A stretch of DNA of 64,000 nt, from contig ABHC01000013.1 of the NCBI GenBank assembly GCA_000171835.1, forward strand, positions 40,340 to 104,339. Reading direction: 5' to 3'. Source of the stretch: an alpha proteobacterium BAL199 (GTDB taxonomy: Bacteria; Pseudomonadota; Alphaproteobacteria; Thalassobaculales; Thalassobaculaceae). The notes under the pieces are model-generated. The model was given only the letters and a program-made list of their open reading frames with translations, did not search any database and was not told the DNA's origin. Position numbers and translations under genes: made by a program. Shown here in pieces: positions 1-9,622 of this stretch; position 1 is the stretch's first letter, and every line of letters begins with the position of its first letter.

Positions 1-94
1 ATCGGACTGCGTTCGACATCTGCCCTTTGGCGACCAAACGCGGCACCAGTTGCAGGCCATCCTCGTAGTCGATCTCACTGGGTTCGGAGGTCAC
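1..94 (-). CDS. Partial CDS, N-terminal end of an unidentified protein
   Basis: An open frame runs off the left edge of the window. It appears to start with GTG at 94-92, overlapping the TGA stop of the upstream glycosyltransferase by four bases (GTGA), the same coupling used by many genes in this block. About 31 residues are visible (start M/V-TSEPSEIDYEDGLQLVPR), with no stop. That is too little to assign a family. Its position as the next gene of the minus-strand secretion/glycosylation operon suggests a related role, but this is inference only. Confidence 0.45.
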   Translation of the reverse strand, partial: MTSEPSEIDYEDGLQLVPRLVAKGQMSNAVR

Positions 95-1065
95 CTGTCG
101 ACCTCCGCCTGCCAGAAAGCGACAAGTTCGCGCTCCATACGCTCCAGCGTGTATTCCGACGCGGTCGCGTGCGCCGATGCTATCCGCAGGCGACCAGCGT
201 CCGTATCGATCTCGCCGAGCGCCTCGGCCAACCGGTCAGCGCAGCCCACCCAGTCTTCCGGCTCGCACCAATGCCCATTGTCCGGCGTGGCAAACGACCG
301 TCCACCGTCCCCGGTAAAACCAACGACGATGCAGCCACTGGCCATTGCCTCGATCGGCGGAAGACCGAAGCCTTCGATACGCCCCAACGCCAGAAAGACG
401 GCGCTCTCACCCAGGATCCGCGCAACCTCGGTTTCCGGTTTGTTCGAGATCTCCACCCACGGCACATTCGCTAGTTCCGGGTAACGCTGGCGAAAGGTAC
501 CTTCGATGAAACGGGCCTCAACCTTCATCTTCCGAGGCATAACCGCGATCTGTCGGCGCTTTTCCATCGGCTTGAACAACGCGTGATTGATCGCATTGTG
601 AATGACTGGCGCGCGATCCAATCCCATCACACCGGTCAGATAGTCGGAAATCACCTCGCTGCAGCAGAACACGGTGTCGATACCCGCCTCCGCATAGCTC
701 CTGGTGTGCTGCAACCCGTGGAAAATATAGAAGTGGTTCTGGCAGAAAACGTAACGGCGGATCGGGTGCTTGCTGAGTTGCCGGACATAGACGTCCCACG
801 GTTCGGGGATGACGAAGAGATCGTCTGGAAGAATACGGAACTCGGGGACCAGCGATTCGGTCGGGACATCCTCAGAAAAATGCGAGTCGCGCTGCTCGTC
901 GATCAACAGGATTCGCGCGTCAAATCCGTTCCGCGCCAGCATCGCGACGTGGTGGTGCGCGATCCGTACACCACCAAGCGGGTAACCAAAATGCTTCGAG
1001 AGATAAAGAATACGGCGCGTACTCCGCACTGGTGTGCGGCCTTCCGCTTGGCCGTGGTCGATCAT
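91..1065 (-). CDS. Glycosyltransferase, GT4-like (GT-B fold)
   Basis: A 324-residue cytoplasmic glycosyltransferase. The N-terminal half has the GT-B opening (LYLSKHFGYPLGGVRIAHHH, about residues 20-39), with a glycine-rich loop and paired histidines. The C-terminal half carries the family 4 donor-binding signature EGFGLPPIEAMASG at about residues 231-244. Members transfer an activated sugar to a glycan or protein acceptor; donor and acceptor cannot be read from sequence. The start codon overlaps the stop of the HlyD-type adaptor by four bases, so it is translationally coupled to the type I secretion genes. This suggests that it modifies the exported protein or a surface glycan made with it. 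Confidence 0.85.
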   Translation of the reverse strand: MIDHGQAEGRTPVRSTRRILYLSKHFGYPLGGVRIAHHHVAMLARNGFDARILLIDEQRDSHFSEDVPTESLVPEFRILPDDLFVIPEPWDVYVRQLSKHPIRRYVFCQNHFYIFHGLQHTRSYAEAGIDTVFCCSEVISDYLTGVMGLDRAPVIHNAINHALFKPMEKRRQIAVMPRKMKVEARFIEGTFRQRYPELANVPWVEISNKPETEVARILGESAVFLALGRIEGFGLPPIEAMASGCIVVGFTGDGGRSFATPDNGHWCEPEDWVGCADRLAEALGEIDTDAGRLRIASAHATASEYTLERMERELVAFWQAEVDR

Positions 1066-2435
1066 GGTTCCCGCAACGAATCCGAAATACTGCGGGAAAG
1101 TGGCTCAATCAAATACGTCAGCAGAGTCTTTTCACCGACACCAATCATCGCCATGGCCGGCATGCCCGCCGTCAACGCGGTGTCATGCAGAATATGCTCA
1201 CGCGACGTTGCATCCAATCTGATGATCGCTCGATAGTACGGCGGAGAACCGTCCGGGTCCTGGACGGAGTCTGAGGATATGGATTCCAAATACCCTTCGA
1301 TCGGGTGTGTGAACCGCTGACTGAAGGACGTCATTCGAACCTGAACTTTGGTCACGCCGTTGTTGAGCGAATCAATGTCCCTTGGCTTGACCTTCACGTA
1401 GACGACCAGGTCCTCATCCTCCGGCACGATCTGCATGAGCGGCTCGCGACCGCCAATGACTTGCCCGATCGTGAAAACATGAAGGTCGATAACGCGCCCC
1501 GTTCTCGGCGCCCGAATATCCAGCCGCCTGACTGACGCCGATATCACCGGACGCTGCTCGTTCAGGTCCTGGAGTCTCGCCCCCACTGCATCGAGTTGCA
1601 CCGCCACCTCGCGCTGCAGGTCGCGCTCCATCTGGACCACTCGTTGCTCAAACTCAGATATCTGCTTCTCGTACTGCGCGATCGAACCATTCAACCGCCC
1701 GGTTTGGCCACGAATCGCCGCCTGAGTGCGTTGAAGCGACAAAAGTCGCGGTAGGCGCTCCAACCCCTTCTCATAGAGCTCACGGACCGAACCCAGCTCC
1801 TGTGCAATCAGATCCGCCTGAGTCTGCAGGGCCGACAACTCGACCTTGGTTGCATTGATCTGGGCTTTTGCCTGATCGACCTGACTAAGCATCAGCTTGA
1901 CAAGACCGTCGCGAGAAGCCTGGCGCGACCGAAACACCGCGCGCTGCCCATCCACGAGTTCCGCGATCTCGGGATCCCCCAGTTCGTTCAGCACCTCTTT
2001 CGGAAAGTCGATGCTCTCAAGCGCGTCCCGTTCGGCCAGCAATCGGGCCTGCTCCGCCAACGCCCCCAGATACCGCCGCCGCAGCGTATTGGACTGCGCC
2101 CGATCCCGGGTCGGGTCGAGCCGCAACAAGACCTCTCCCTGCTCAACGCGCTGCCCTTCCCGGACGTTGATTTCCGCGACGATCCCACCTTCCGGATGCT
2201 GAACGATCTTGCGGCTGTTCTCGACCCGCAGTTCGCCCGTTGCCATCACAGAACTTTGCAGCGGAGCGAATGCCGCAAAGCCACCGAAACCGCCGAAAAA
2301 CACCAGGACGATCAGGTATCCAATCGTGATGGACGACGCCCAATGAGGACGAGCGTTCTTGGAGATCTCCTGGTAGGGATCGAAAATATTGACCAGAGCA
2401 GGCGTGCTTGCGGGCTGTTGTTCGACGATACTCAT
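1062..2435 (-). CDS. Type I secretion membrane fusion protein, HlyD family
   Basis: A 457-residue periplasmic adaptor linking an inner-membrane ABC exporter to a TolC-type outer-membrane channel. A short cytoplasmic N-terminus is followed by one membrane segment (about residues 35-60, rich in G/F/A). Then come a lipoyl/barrel-sandwich half-motif (VREGQRVEQGEVLLRLDP, about residues 90-110), a long coiled-coil hairpin (about 120-290) and the second barrel half (IRAPRTGRVIDLHVFTIGQV). Length and order fit the PrtE/HlyD family. It overlaps the ABC gene upstream and the glycosyltransferase downstream by four bases each. No TolC homologue lies in the window, so the outer-membrane channel must be encoded elsewhere. 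Confidence 0.93.
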   Translation of the reverse strand: MSIVEQQPASTPALVNIFDPYQEISKNARPHWASSITIGYLIVLVFFGGFGGFAAFAPLQSSVMATGELRVENSRKIVQHPEGGIVAEINVREGQRVEQGEVLLRLDPTRDRAQSNTLRRRYLGALAEQARLLAERDALESIDFPKEVLNELGDPEIAELVDGQRAVFRSRQASRDGLVKLMLSQVDQAKAQINATKVELSALQTQADLIAQELGSVRELYEKGLERLPRLLSLQRTQAAIRGQTGRLNGSIAQYEKQISEFEQRVVQMERDLQREVAVQLDAVGARLQDLNEQRPVISASVRRLDIRAPRTGRVIDLHVFTIGQVIGGREPLMQIVPEDEDLVVYVKVKPRDIDSLNNGVTKVQVRMTSFSQRFTHPIEGYLESISSDSVQDPDGSPPYYRAIIRLDATSREHILHDTALTAGMPAMAMIGVGEKTLLTYLIEPLSRSISDSLREP

Positions 2436-4198
2436 GACGACACTCGGCTGGCGATGGGGGTGGACTCCTGACTGGCCGCAATCTGCGGTTTGGTCTGCGC
2501 CGGCACGGGCCCGACGACCTCATCGCGCGCCGCAAATTTGTGAACCACTCCGTCGCGCAAGATCAGAACCTTGTCCACGTGCTGCAGCACGTTGATGCGG
2601 TGAGCAATTAGAACCACCGTGCACCCACGGGCCTTGAGGGCGTGCAACGTGTCCTTCAACGCCTCCTCGCCCTGGCTGTCCAGGTTGGAGTTCGGCTCGT
2701 CCAGAACCACGAACAGCGGGTCGCCGTAGAGTGCGCGGGCCAATCCGATCCGCTGACGCTGACCGCCCGACATGATCGCACCAGCGTCGCCAACAGGCGT
2801 ATCGTATTCCTTGGGAAGGCGCTGGATGATCTCATGCAACCCGGCGAGTTCGGCCGCCTTGATGATGGCCTGCGGGCTGGCGTTCGGCTCCAGCCGGCAG
2901 ATGTTCTCGCGCACGGAGCCATCAAACAGTGCGACTGTCTGTGGCAGATAGCCAAGATAACGACCCAGGTCTTCCGATGGCCAAGCGTAGACATCCGTGC
3001 CATCGAGTCGAATGTGACCATGGGTCGGCGCGTCGATACCAACCATCAGGGTTGCCAATGTGGTCTTCCCCGCGCCGGACGGCCCGATTACCCCGATGAT
3101 CTCACCTGCCTCGATTTCGAGACTGACGTTGGACAGGATCGGGCGATCAACGCCCGGCACCGTATAGGTGACATTCTCGATCGAGATATGACCCTTGGGC
3201 CTCGGCGGCACGACGCTTAGACGAGGTCGCTCGATCATCGAGCCCAGGATCTCGTCCATTTCTTTGTAGGAGTTCAAGGCTTCCAGCATGCTGCGGTAGC
3301 TGCCAATCATGGACTCAAGCGGCATCAACGCCCGCCCGACCAGGATGACCGATGCCATCATCACGCCCGGACTCATCGTGCTGCCCGGTTGGATCATCTG
3401 GTACGCCGCAGACGTCATGATGGTGATCTGGATCACCATACGGGTCCATTTGGAGGCCGCATTAATAAGCGCCGACCGGCGAGAAGCGATCGATTGGTGA
3501 TAGATCGATTCCTCGGCCCCCTCAGACCAGCTCCGAACGATGGTCGGCGTCATTCCCATGGCCTCAACGACGTCGGCGTTGCGCGCGGCGGCCGAGGCGC
3601 GCTTGTAGGACGGCGCCATTGCCCTCTGTGCCCGCATCAGCGCCCCGCGTGACGCACGGTCGTTCAGGAAGGCGAACATGAACAGAGCGGCCGCTCCGAC
3701 GATCGAGATCAAGCCGACCGTGGGGTTCATGATGAACAGGACTCCCATGAATACCGGAATCCACGGAATATCCATGATGGCGTAGATCGAGTTGCTCGTC
3801 AGAAAGCCCTTGAGTTGGTTGAACTGCTGCAAGATCGCCCCGCCACGTGTGTTGCCGCGCTTCACCGAATGAGCCAACGATGCATGCAACAGCCGTGCTG
3901 ACAGGTTGCGATCGAGATAATTTCCAATTTCGATCAGAACCGCCGACCGAGCGACATCGACCGCGCCTTGAATGGCCAACGCAAACAGCGCCATGGCGAA
4001 CAGCATGCCAAGCGTCGCCATGCTGTAGCTGCTGAGCACTTTGTCGAAGACCGCGAACATGTAGATCGGCAGGGTCAAAATAAACAGGTTGACCGCGAAG
4101 CTGAAGACGGCGACCGCGCCGAACGCGGTACGGCAGCGCTTGAACGCATCCTTCAGCGCATCTTTGGCTTCGACACGGCGGTCTGAGTCGGTCATCAA
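2432..4198 (-). CDS. Type I secretion ABC transporter, permease/ATPase (PrtD-like)
   Basis: A 588-residue fused permease-ATPase that exports RTX-type substrates. Hydrophobic segments fill about residues 25-290. The nucleotide-binding domain follows, with Walker A GPSGAGKTT (372-380), signature MSGGQRQRIGLARAL (476-490), Walker B LFVVLDE (495-501) and a switch histidine in LIAHR. There is no N-terminal C39 peptidase domain, which fits the PrtD class that recognises an uncleaved C-terminal signal, as in the RTX proteins of this window. The start ATGATG lies in a 165-bp divergent gap facing a plus-strand glycosyltransferase, so the operon promoter is probably there. Confidence 0.94.
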   Translation of the reverse strand: MMTDSDRRVEAKDALKDAFKRCRTAFGAVAVFSFAVNLFILTLPIYMFAVFDKVLSSYSMATLGMLFAMALFALAIQGAVDVARSAVLIEIGNYLDRNLSARLLHASLAHSVKRGNTRGGAILQQFNQLKGFLTSNSIYAIMDIPWIPVFMGVLFIMNPTVGLISIVGAAALFMFAFLNDRASRGALMRAQRAMAPSYKRASAAARNADVVEAMGMTPTIVRSWSEGAEESIYHQSIASRRSALINAASKWTRMVIQITIMTSAAYQMIQPGSTMSPGVMMASVILVGRALMPLESMIGSYRSMLEALNSYKEMDEILGSMIERPRLSVVPPRPKGHISIENVTYTVPGVDRPILSNVSLEIEAGEIIGVIGPSGAGKTTLATLMVGIDAPTHGHIRLDGTDVYAWPSEDLGRYLGYLPQTVALFDGSVRENICRLEPNASPQAIIKAAELAGLHEIIQRLPKEYDTPVGDAGAIMSGGQRQRIGLARALYGDPLFVVLDEPNSNLDSQGEEALKDTLHALKARGCTVVLIAHRINVLQHVDKVLILRDGVVHKFAARDEVVGPVPAQTKPQIAASQESTPIASRVSS

Positions 4199-4306
4199 AG
4201 CACCTGCCTTACAGAGTCTGCGCCTGTGTATTCAGCACCAATTTGCCATACTACCTTGCCCCACTCGGACACGCACGCATCCGTCCGGCGGCATTTGACC
4301 GCACAG

Positions 4307-4319
4307 CAACGATCCGTTA
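4307..4319 (+). repeat. 13-bp direct repeat, copy 1 (upstream of GT-A gene)
   Basis: The sequence CAACGATCCGTTA lies 44 bp before the ATG at 4364. An identical copy occurs at 5109-5121, 20 bp before the next plus-strand gene. Two identical 13-mers in consecutive 5' regions suggest a shared regulatory or promoter element. No known operator is recognised. Confidence 0.4.
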
Positions 4320-4363
4320 AAGCGGGCGCGCGCCGTGCCGCCGCCGCATTACGAGTATCTGTC

Positions 4364-5092
4364 ATGATGAATGCTGAACCGATCGGGTCGCCGTTTCGTG
4401 TGTTCGTCGGCTACGACAGCCGGGAAGATGTGGCATTTCGCGTCTGCGAATCGTCGTTGCGTCATCGATCCTCGATCGCGTTGGACATCCGGCCGATCGT
4501 ACAGTCGGAGATGCGGTCCCGAGGCCTGTATTGGCGTTCAAAGGATCCGCTCGCGTCCACAGAGTTCACATACTCGCGGTTTCTTACACCCTACCTTGCG
4601 GGCTATCAAGGGTGGGCTCTGTTCTGCGATTGTGACTTCCTATGGCTGTCGGACATAGCCGAACTGGTGGCGCTTGCCGATCCCGCCACGGCCGTGATGT
4701 GTGTACACCACGATCATCAGCCGACAGAGGCCACCAAAATGGACGGCGCCGTTCAGACGACCTACCCGAGGAAAAACTGGTCCAGCCTGATGCTGTTCAA
4801 CTGCGGCCACCCGATGACCCGCAGCCTGACACCTGAGACGGTCAACACCGCGACTGGCGCGCATCTCCACCGAATGCAGTGGGCCGACGATGCGCAGATC
4901 GGCGCTCTGCCGCCGTCCTGGAATTGGCTGGAAGGCAGCATGGCCAAGCCTGAGTCCGGCACGCCCGACGCAATTCACTTCACCCGAGGCGGGCCATGGT
5001 TCGACGGCTGGCAGGATGTCGACTACGGCGATGTCTGGCGGCACGAACGGGCTCGTTTGCCGGAAACGCAAAACGTATCAATACAGGTTTGA
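4364..5092 (+). CDS. Glycosyltransferase, GT-A fold (GT8-like)
   Basis: A 242-residue protein starting at ATGATGAATGCT; the open frame extends further upstream, but that part is compositionally unlike protein. It opens with RVFVGYDSREDVAFRVC and contains CDCDFLW (about residues 89-95), the place of a metal-binding DxD motif. Near the C-terminus, AIHFTRGGPWFDGW resembles the H-x(n)-G/W region of GT8-type hexosyltransferases. It probably transfers a sugar from a nucleotide donor in the cytoplasm. It is one of only two plus-strand genes in the minus-strand block and may be co-expressed with the flavoprotein gene downstream (49-bp gap). Assignment to a precise GT family is uncertain. Confidence 0.68.
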   Translation: MMNAEPIGSPFRVFVGYDSREDVAFRVCESSLRHRSSIALDIRPIVQSEMRSRGLYWRSKDPLASTEFTYSRFLTPYLAGYQGWALFCDCDFLWLSDIAELVALADPATAVMCVHHDHQPTEATKMDGAVQTTYPRKNWSSLMLFNCGHPMTRSLTPETVNTATGAHLHRMQWADDAQIGALPPSWNWLEGSMAKPESGTPDAIHFTRGGPWFDGWQDVDYGDVWRHERARLPETQNVSIQV

Positions 5093-5108
5093 GTGACGAG
5101 GCCGCCGA

Positions 5109-5121
5109 CAACGATCCGTTA
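5109..5121 (+). repeat. 13-bp direct repeat, copy 2 (upstream of UGM-like gene)
   Basis: An identical copy of the 13-mer at 4307-4319, placed 20 bp before the ATG at 5142 and upstream of the AAGGAGAG ribosome binding site. Possible shared control site; function unproven. Confidence 0.4.
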
Positions 5122-5141
5122 GTACGGCAAGGAGAGACCGG

Positions 5142-6374
5142 ATGAAGAAGGCATTGATCATCGGCGGCGGGTTCGCCGGTTGCGCCGCAGCGCACCAGAT
5201 CGAGTTGATTGGTGGTTGGGATGTGACTCTGGTAGAGCGCGCCCCGTTCCTCGGTGGCGGCGTAAAGACGCATTGGCGCGGCGGGCACCCGTTTACCTTC
5301 GGTCCGCGGCACTTCCTGACACCAATGCCGGAACTGTTCGATTATCTGAACGCCATTGTGCCAATGCGCAAGCTAGACCATGAGTTCATCACGCACGTCG
5401 AACCGGATCGTAATTTCTACACGTTCCCGATCCACAAGGACGACATCCCGCGGATGCCGGACCGCGAAGCGATCGAAAAGGAGCTTGCTGAATCGCAGGA
5501 GATCCGCGGTTGGACCGCAGCCAAGAACTTCGAGGAGTACTGGATCTCCTCGGTCGGCCCAACGCTCTACGGCAAGATGGTCGACAAGTACTCCCGCAAG
5601 ATGTGGCAGGTCGCCAGCAACACGATGCTCGACGACTTCGGCTGGTCGCCGAAGGGTGTTGCGATCAAGGAAGGTCCGCGCGAAGGCTGGGATACGGCGA
5701 TTTCGGCCTACCCACTGGCACCGGACGGCTACGACCGCTACTTCGACGTCGCAACCGCAGGCACGACGGTCAAGCTGGGAACCGAGATCGAGGCATTCGA
5801 CATCCCGAACAAGCGGGTGCAAATCGCCGGCGAATGGCACGCCTACGACGTTATCGTGAACACCGTCTCACCCGACATGCTGTTGAACTATGCCTACGGC
5901 GAACTGCCGTATGTCGGCCGTGAGTTCATCACGATCATCCTGCCGGTGGAGCACGCCTTTCCGGAGAAGGTCTACTTCACCTACTACGCCGGCGACGAGC
6001 CCTACACTCGGATCGTCGAGTACAAGAAGTTCACCCAGCACAAGTCGCCCTCAACCCTGCTCGGCATCGAGATCCCCAGCCACAAAAACAAGCTTTACCC
6101 GATGCCGATCAAGAAGGAGATCGCACGGGCATACCAGTACTTCGACGCCATGCCCGACGGAGTGATCTCAATGGGGCGTGCCGGCAGCTACAAGTACATC
6201 GACATCGACGACATCGTCTGGCAGGCAATGAAAATGGCGGAAGAACTCAAGCAGGGCGGGTTTTCGCACCCAGTGCCGGTCTACGGAGCCGATCAGGCAG
6301 CGCCGAACCTTCTGACCCAGAAAATGGTCGATGCGAACATCGTGCCCGGCGGATCGGCAACCGGAGCCCAGTAG
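5142..6374 (+). CDS. UDP-galactopyranose mutase-like FAD-dependent protein
   Basis: A 410-residue flavoprotein. The N-terminal Rossmann motif LIIGGGFAGCAAAHQ (residues 5-19) and the acidic ribose-binding position in VTLVERAPFLGGG are typical of FAD binding. The following regions (FTFGPRHFLTPMPELFDYL and NFYTFPIHKDDIPRMP) align by eye with the substrate cap of UDP-galactopyranose mutase, and the length fits that family (about 370-400). Such enzymes convert UDP-hexopyranose to UDP-hexofuranose for surface glycans. A strong ribosome binding site (AAGGAGAGACCGG) precedes the ATG. Substrate could differ from UDP-Gal; a related protoporphyrinogen-oxidase-like amine oxidase is the alternative. Confidence 0.7.
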   Translation: MKKALIIGGGFAGCAAAHQIELIGGWDVTLVERAPFLGGGVKTHWRGGHPFTFGPRHFLTPMPELFDYLNAIVPMRKLDHEFITHVEPDRNFYTFPIHKDDIPRMPDREAIEKELAESQEIRGWTAAKNFEEYWISSVGPTLYGKMVDKYSRKMWQVASNTMLDDFGWSPKGVAIKEGPREGWDTAISAYPLAPDGYDRYFDVATAGTTVKLGTEIEAFDIPNKRVQIAGEWHAYDVIVNTVSPDMLLNYAYGELPYVGREFITIILPVEHAFPEKVYFTYYAGDEPYTRIVEYKKFTQHKSPSTLLGIEIPSHKNKLYPMPIKKEIARAYQYFDAMPDGVISMGRAGSYKYIDIDDIVWQAMKMAEELKQGGFSHPVPVYGADQAAPNLLTQKMVDANIVPGGSATGAQ

Positions 6375-6398
6375 CTCGTTTGCGGTGCGGGTCGATCG

Positions 6399-8531
6399 TT
6401 ACGGCCCGCGCCGCACCCAGTTCGCCACCGTGCTCATGGGCGACGCCCAGTTGTCGGGCTGTGTCTGCCAAGCGCAGCGAGCCGTGGGCAGCCATCGGGT
6501 GGTTTCAGCCCCCCGTGCGTACCGCCAGTCATCCTGGACGATCCGCGTCACCACGTGGACCGGTTTGCCGAGCCCATGCGCCATGGCGACCGTGGAATTG
6601 GCGACCGACACGATCGTGTCCATGGCTGCAACCTGGGCGGACCACCCATTGATGTTCTCATAGGCGTTGATCTCGGGATCCGCAATCAACTCCACGCCAA
6701 AGCGCTCCCGCACCAGGCGGGCGTCGTCACTGACGTCGCCATACTGAAGGGACACGAAAATGGCATCCTCCAGCGCGAAAACTGGCTCCCAGGCGTCCAA
6801 CGGAACCTCAAACGAACGGACCTGCACCGGCTTTACGCTGCGCCATGACAGTCCGACGACCCGCTTGCCCCGACCGTCTGCGGCGTACCGTTTCCTTAGT
6901 CGAGCCGTCTGCTCGGGATCGGCACGCAGATATCCGGTCGGCACTGGTCTCGACCCCGCGTCGAACGGCAGCATGAGCCCGCCGAGTGACGCCTGCAGTT
7001 CACAAGCGGCAATCGCTTCCTCCGTTCCAGGTTCACCACGCCCACGAACATCGATGTTCGGGAACGAGCGCGCCATGGTTTTCACCAAGCTGCCCGCCAA
7101 TTCGAGCACGACATGCCCGACGCGCTCAGCGGCCCAGGACAGATAGCTGGCAAACCACAATTCATCACCGATTCCCTGCTCTCCCCACACCGCCAGCGTC
7201 GCGTCCGGTCGGCGCTCACCCTGCCACACCGGCATCGCCAGAGTCGGTTCACTCCCTAGTCGCCGCGACGATGAGAAACTGGGCACCTGCCAGCGGACTT
7301 CGTAGCGACGCAACCCGTCGGACGCGTCACCATCACCCAGCTCAAGCATAGCGCGGGTAAATCTAAACATCGGGCGATCGTCCAGCTCGATCGCCTGATC
7401 GAACAACGATCGGGACTCATGCAACCGGCTCTGGTGACGACGAATGACCGCGAGGTTGTAGTAAGCGTCGGGGACGGACGGTCCCGCCAGCAGTGAGAAA
7501 CGTCCGAGCCGACCGGCTGACGGCAGATCACAAGCCTGGAACGCCAGGGTGCTGAGGTTCATGTACCCAGAAGCGACTTCAGGCTGTCGCACCATTGCTT
7601 CCCGCAGGATCGTCTTGGCTTCGCCCAGCGCATTGACCTTCACCAGGCTGGCGCCGAAATTCGCGAGGCACTCCGATCGCCGGCTCGGATCGGCGACCAG
7701 GCTTCGCCGGTGCATACGGACCGATTCTCCGAACCGTTCAGCCCTGACGAGTTCCGCTCCCAGAGCGCCCAGGCAATGGAATGAATCTGGGGTCACCAGA
7801 ACGGCGCGGCGGCCTTCGCGAACCGATGCCTCGTAGTCATCGGCTCGACGATACTGGATCGCCAGCATTGTACGCACCTTGGCATCCAACGGCAGACGTG
7901 CCGCGAGCTGTCTCAAGACGGACATGGCTTCGGCATTGCGGTGGGTGCTGCCAAAGATGTGAGCGACCATCAGAAGCAATTCCGACGACCGAGCGTCTAC
8001 GGGTACCGGAAGCCTGTCGGCAACCGCCGCCGCTTCGTGCTTCTGGCCTGCCCCCGTGAGATGCGCGAGTAGCTCCAGCCATAGCTCATTGGAGTGTGGA
8101 TTGGACACTGCGGCGCGCGCATACCAGCGACGGACATCCCGGCTGACAGTGCCCTGTGGGAACAACTTCGCGAACACCGCGGTCGTTGAGGCACTGCCAG
8201 GAGAAATCAGCAACGACTGACGAAGCAGCCGCACTGCAGTCCTGGTTTCCCCGCGTTCTTCCGCAAGAACCCCGAGATTTTTAGCAATCAAGGCGTCACC
8301 GACGGCTGCAGCAGCGGCCGCCTGCTCGATCCATGAGCGTCGGGAGTACTGGCCCTTCGAGGCCGCCGCCAAGTTGACGTAGGGAGCAGCAGTACCCGGG
8401 GCCGTCACTATCGCGAGCCGCCAACCGTGGATGGCATCCTTGGTTCGGCCGGCCCCCCAAGCCGCGCGTGCTGCAGCGAGCAGCGCGGCGGCATCCAGAG
8501 CTTGGTCGTGCAGGATTACCGTACCGATCAT
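6399..8531 (-). CDS. TPR protein with C-terminal GT9-like glycosyltransferase domain
   Basis: A 710-residue protein. The first about 400 residues are TPR-like helical repeats rich in Ala, Leu and Arg. The C-terminal about 270 residues resemble the heptosyltransferase/GT9-like domain of bacterial TPR-glycosyltransferase fusions: VWGEQGIGDELWFASYL, GLSWRS, FVSLQYGD, and a final MDTIVSVANSTVAMAHGLGKPVHVV. In that last motif the common TSVAHLAGALGKPVW pattern is changed. Related fusions are known in flagellin and surface-protein glycosylation. It overlaps the oxidoreductase gene upstream by four bases. This is one of three paralogues in the locus (see 9716-12142 and 15396-17177). Confidence 0.78.
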   Translation of the reverse strand: MIGTVILHDQALDAAALLAAARAAWGAGRTKDAIHGWRLAIVTAPGTAAPYVNLAAASKGQYSRRSWIEQAAAAAAVGDALIAKNLGVLAEERGETRTAVRLLRQSLLISPGSASTTAVFAKLFPQGTVSRDVRRWYARAAVSNPHSNELWLELLAHLTGAGQKHEAAAVADRLPVPVDARSSELLLMVAHIFGSTHRNAEAMSVLRQLAARLPLDAKVRTMLAIQYRRADDYEASVREGRRAVLVTPDSFHCLGALGAELVRAERFGESVRMHRRSLVADPSRRSECLANFGASLVKVNALGEAKTILREAMVRQPEVASGYMNLSTLAFQACDLPSAGRLGRFSLLAGPSVPDAYYNLAVIRRHQSRLHESRSLFDQAIELDDRPMFRFTRAMLELGDGDASDGLRRYEVRWQVPSFSSSRRLGSEPTLAMPVWQGERRPDATLAVWGEQGIGDELWFASYLSWAAERVGHVVLELAGSLVKTMARSFPNIDVRGRGEPGTEEAIAACELQASLGGLMLPFDAGSRPVPTGYLRADPEQTARLRKRYAADGRGKRVVGLSWRSVKPVQVRSFEVPLDAWEPVFALEDAIFVSLQYGDVSDDARLVRERFGVELIADPEINAYENINGWSAQVAAMDTIVSVANSTVAMAHGLGKPVHVVTRIVQDDWRYARGAETTRWLPTARCAWQTQPDNWASPMSTVANWVRRGP

Positions 8532-9622
8532 TGCCCCGACGTTGCGTCTTCGTTCGGGATGCCTAGCTTGTTCGACGTTGGATGATCATCCAGCCGGACC
8601 CATCCACCAGTCTCCATACTGGCGTAGAGTGCATGAACAAGCCGAAGCGACGTCAGCGCTTCATCAACATCGATCGGTGGCGGTGTTCCGTTCTCCAAGG
8701 CGTCCAGCACCTCTCCGAGCAATGGGCCATGTCCCAGGCCATAGCTGGTGGGCACATCCTGGCTGAAGGTCTCGGCCGCTCGTTCGTCTCCCTGCCGTGG
8801 CTCGACCGGGCGCCAAAACTCAATTCGATTCAGAGCGTGCCCGCCGATCTTGGCCATCGCCTGCTCACCGACGAGATGGAGCGACGCCTCAAAATCCTCG
8901 TCACGAGCAGACGTCGTTGCTTCGATTGTGCCCAGCGCGCCCGACTTGAAACGAACAAGGCCAATCGCGGTGTCTTCGGCCTCCAGACGATTCAGCACGG
9001 CCGCACCGGCGGCGCATACCGCTTCAATCGGACCGCCCAACCACTGCAGAGCATCCAGATGATGAATTGCCTGCTGCGCCAGTACGCCGCCATCCATCGA
9101 CCATCGACCGTGCCAGGGGTCATCGTAGTAGTCCTGATGGCGAGACCAATGTACGCGGACCCCGGCAGTCACGAGCCGGCCGATCCGGCCTTCGCTCACC
9201 ATCTCCCGGACAAACCGCATGGCCGGATTGTAGCGGTTCTGCTTGATGACGGCGCACATGACGCCCTTGGCCGCCGCCGCATCACGGACCCGCTCGGCGT
9301 CCTCGGGCCTGAGCGCAACCGGTTTCTCGACAACAACATTGATTCCGGCTTCGATCAGTTCGAGGGCATGCCGCGCATGATGACCCGACTCGGTCAAGAT
9401 GCAGACTAGGTCCGGGCGCTCTGCGATCAGCGCGGGAATGCTGTGAACCGGCTTCCCTCCGACGGCGTCGGTGAAGGCCATCGCCTTGCCGGGATCGAGA
9501 TCGGCAGCGGCGACGACCTCCACCCGATCGGACAGCTCCACGCCTAGTACTTCACGATAGCGCGCGGACACCCGTCCACACCCGAGGACCCCGATTCGCC
9601 ATTTGCGCCGCGACACGGTCAT
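8528..9622 (-). CDS. Gfo/Idh/MocA family sugar oxidoreductase
   Basis: A 364-residue NAD(P)-dependent oxidoreductase. The N-terminal Rossmann fold shows GVLGCGRVSARYREVL (about residues 11-26). The family's EKP motif appears in VVEKPVALRPEDAE, followed by the C-terminal substrate-binding sheet (IHHLDALQWLGGPIEAVCA). Members oxidise or reduce cyclic sugars and nucleotide sugars, so it probably prepares a sugar for the neighbouring glycosyltransferases. GGGAG lies about 6 bases before the ATG, and the gene runs into the TPR-GT gene with a 4-bp overlap. The specific substrate is unknown. Confidence 0.86.
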   Translation of the reverse strand: MTVSRRKWRIGVLGCGRVSARYREVLGVELSDRVEVVAAADLDPGKAMAFTDAVGGKPVHSIPALIAERPDLVCILTESGHHARHALELIEAGINVVVEKPVALRPEDAERVRDAAAAKGVMCAVIKQNRYNPAMRFVREMVSEGRIGRLVTAGVRVHWSRHQDYYDDPWHGRWSMDGGVLAQQAIHHLDALQWLGGPIEAVCAAGAAVLNRLEAEDTAIGLVRFKSGALGTIEATTSARDEDFEASLHLVGEQAMAKIGGHALNRIEFWRPVEPRQGDERAAETFSQDVPTSYGLGHGPLLGEVLDALENGTPPPIDVDEALTSLRLVHALYASMETGGWVRLDDHPTSNKLGIPNEDATSGQ

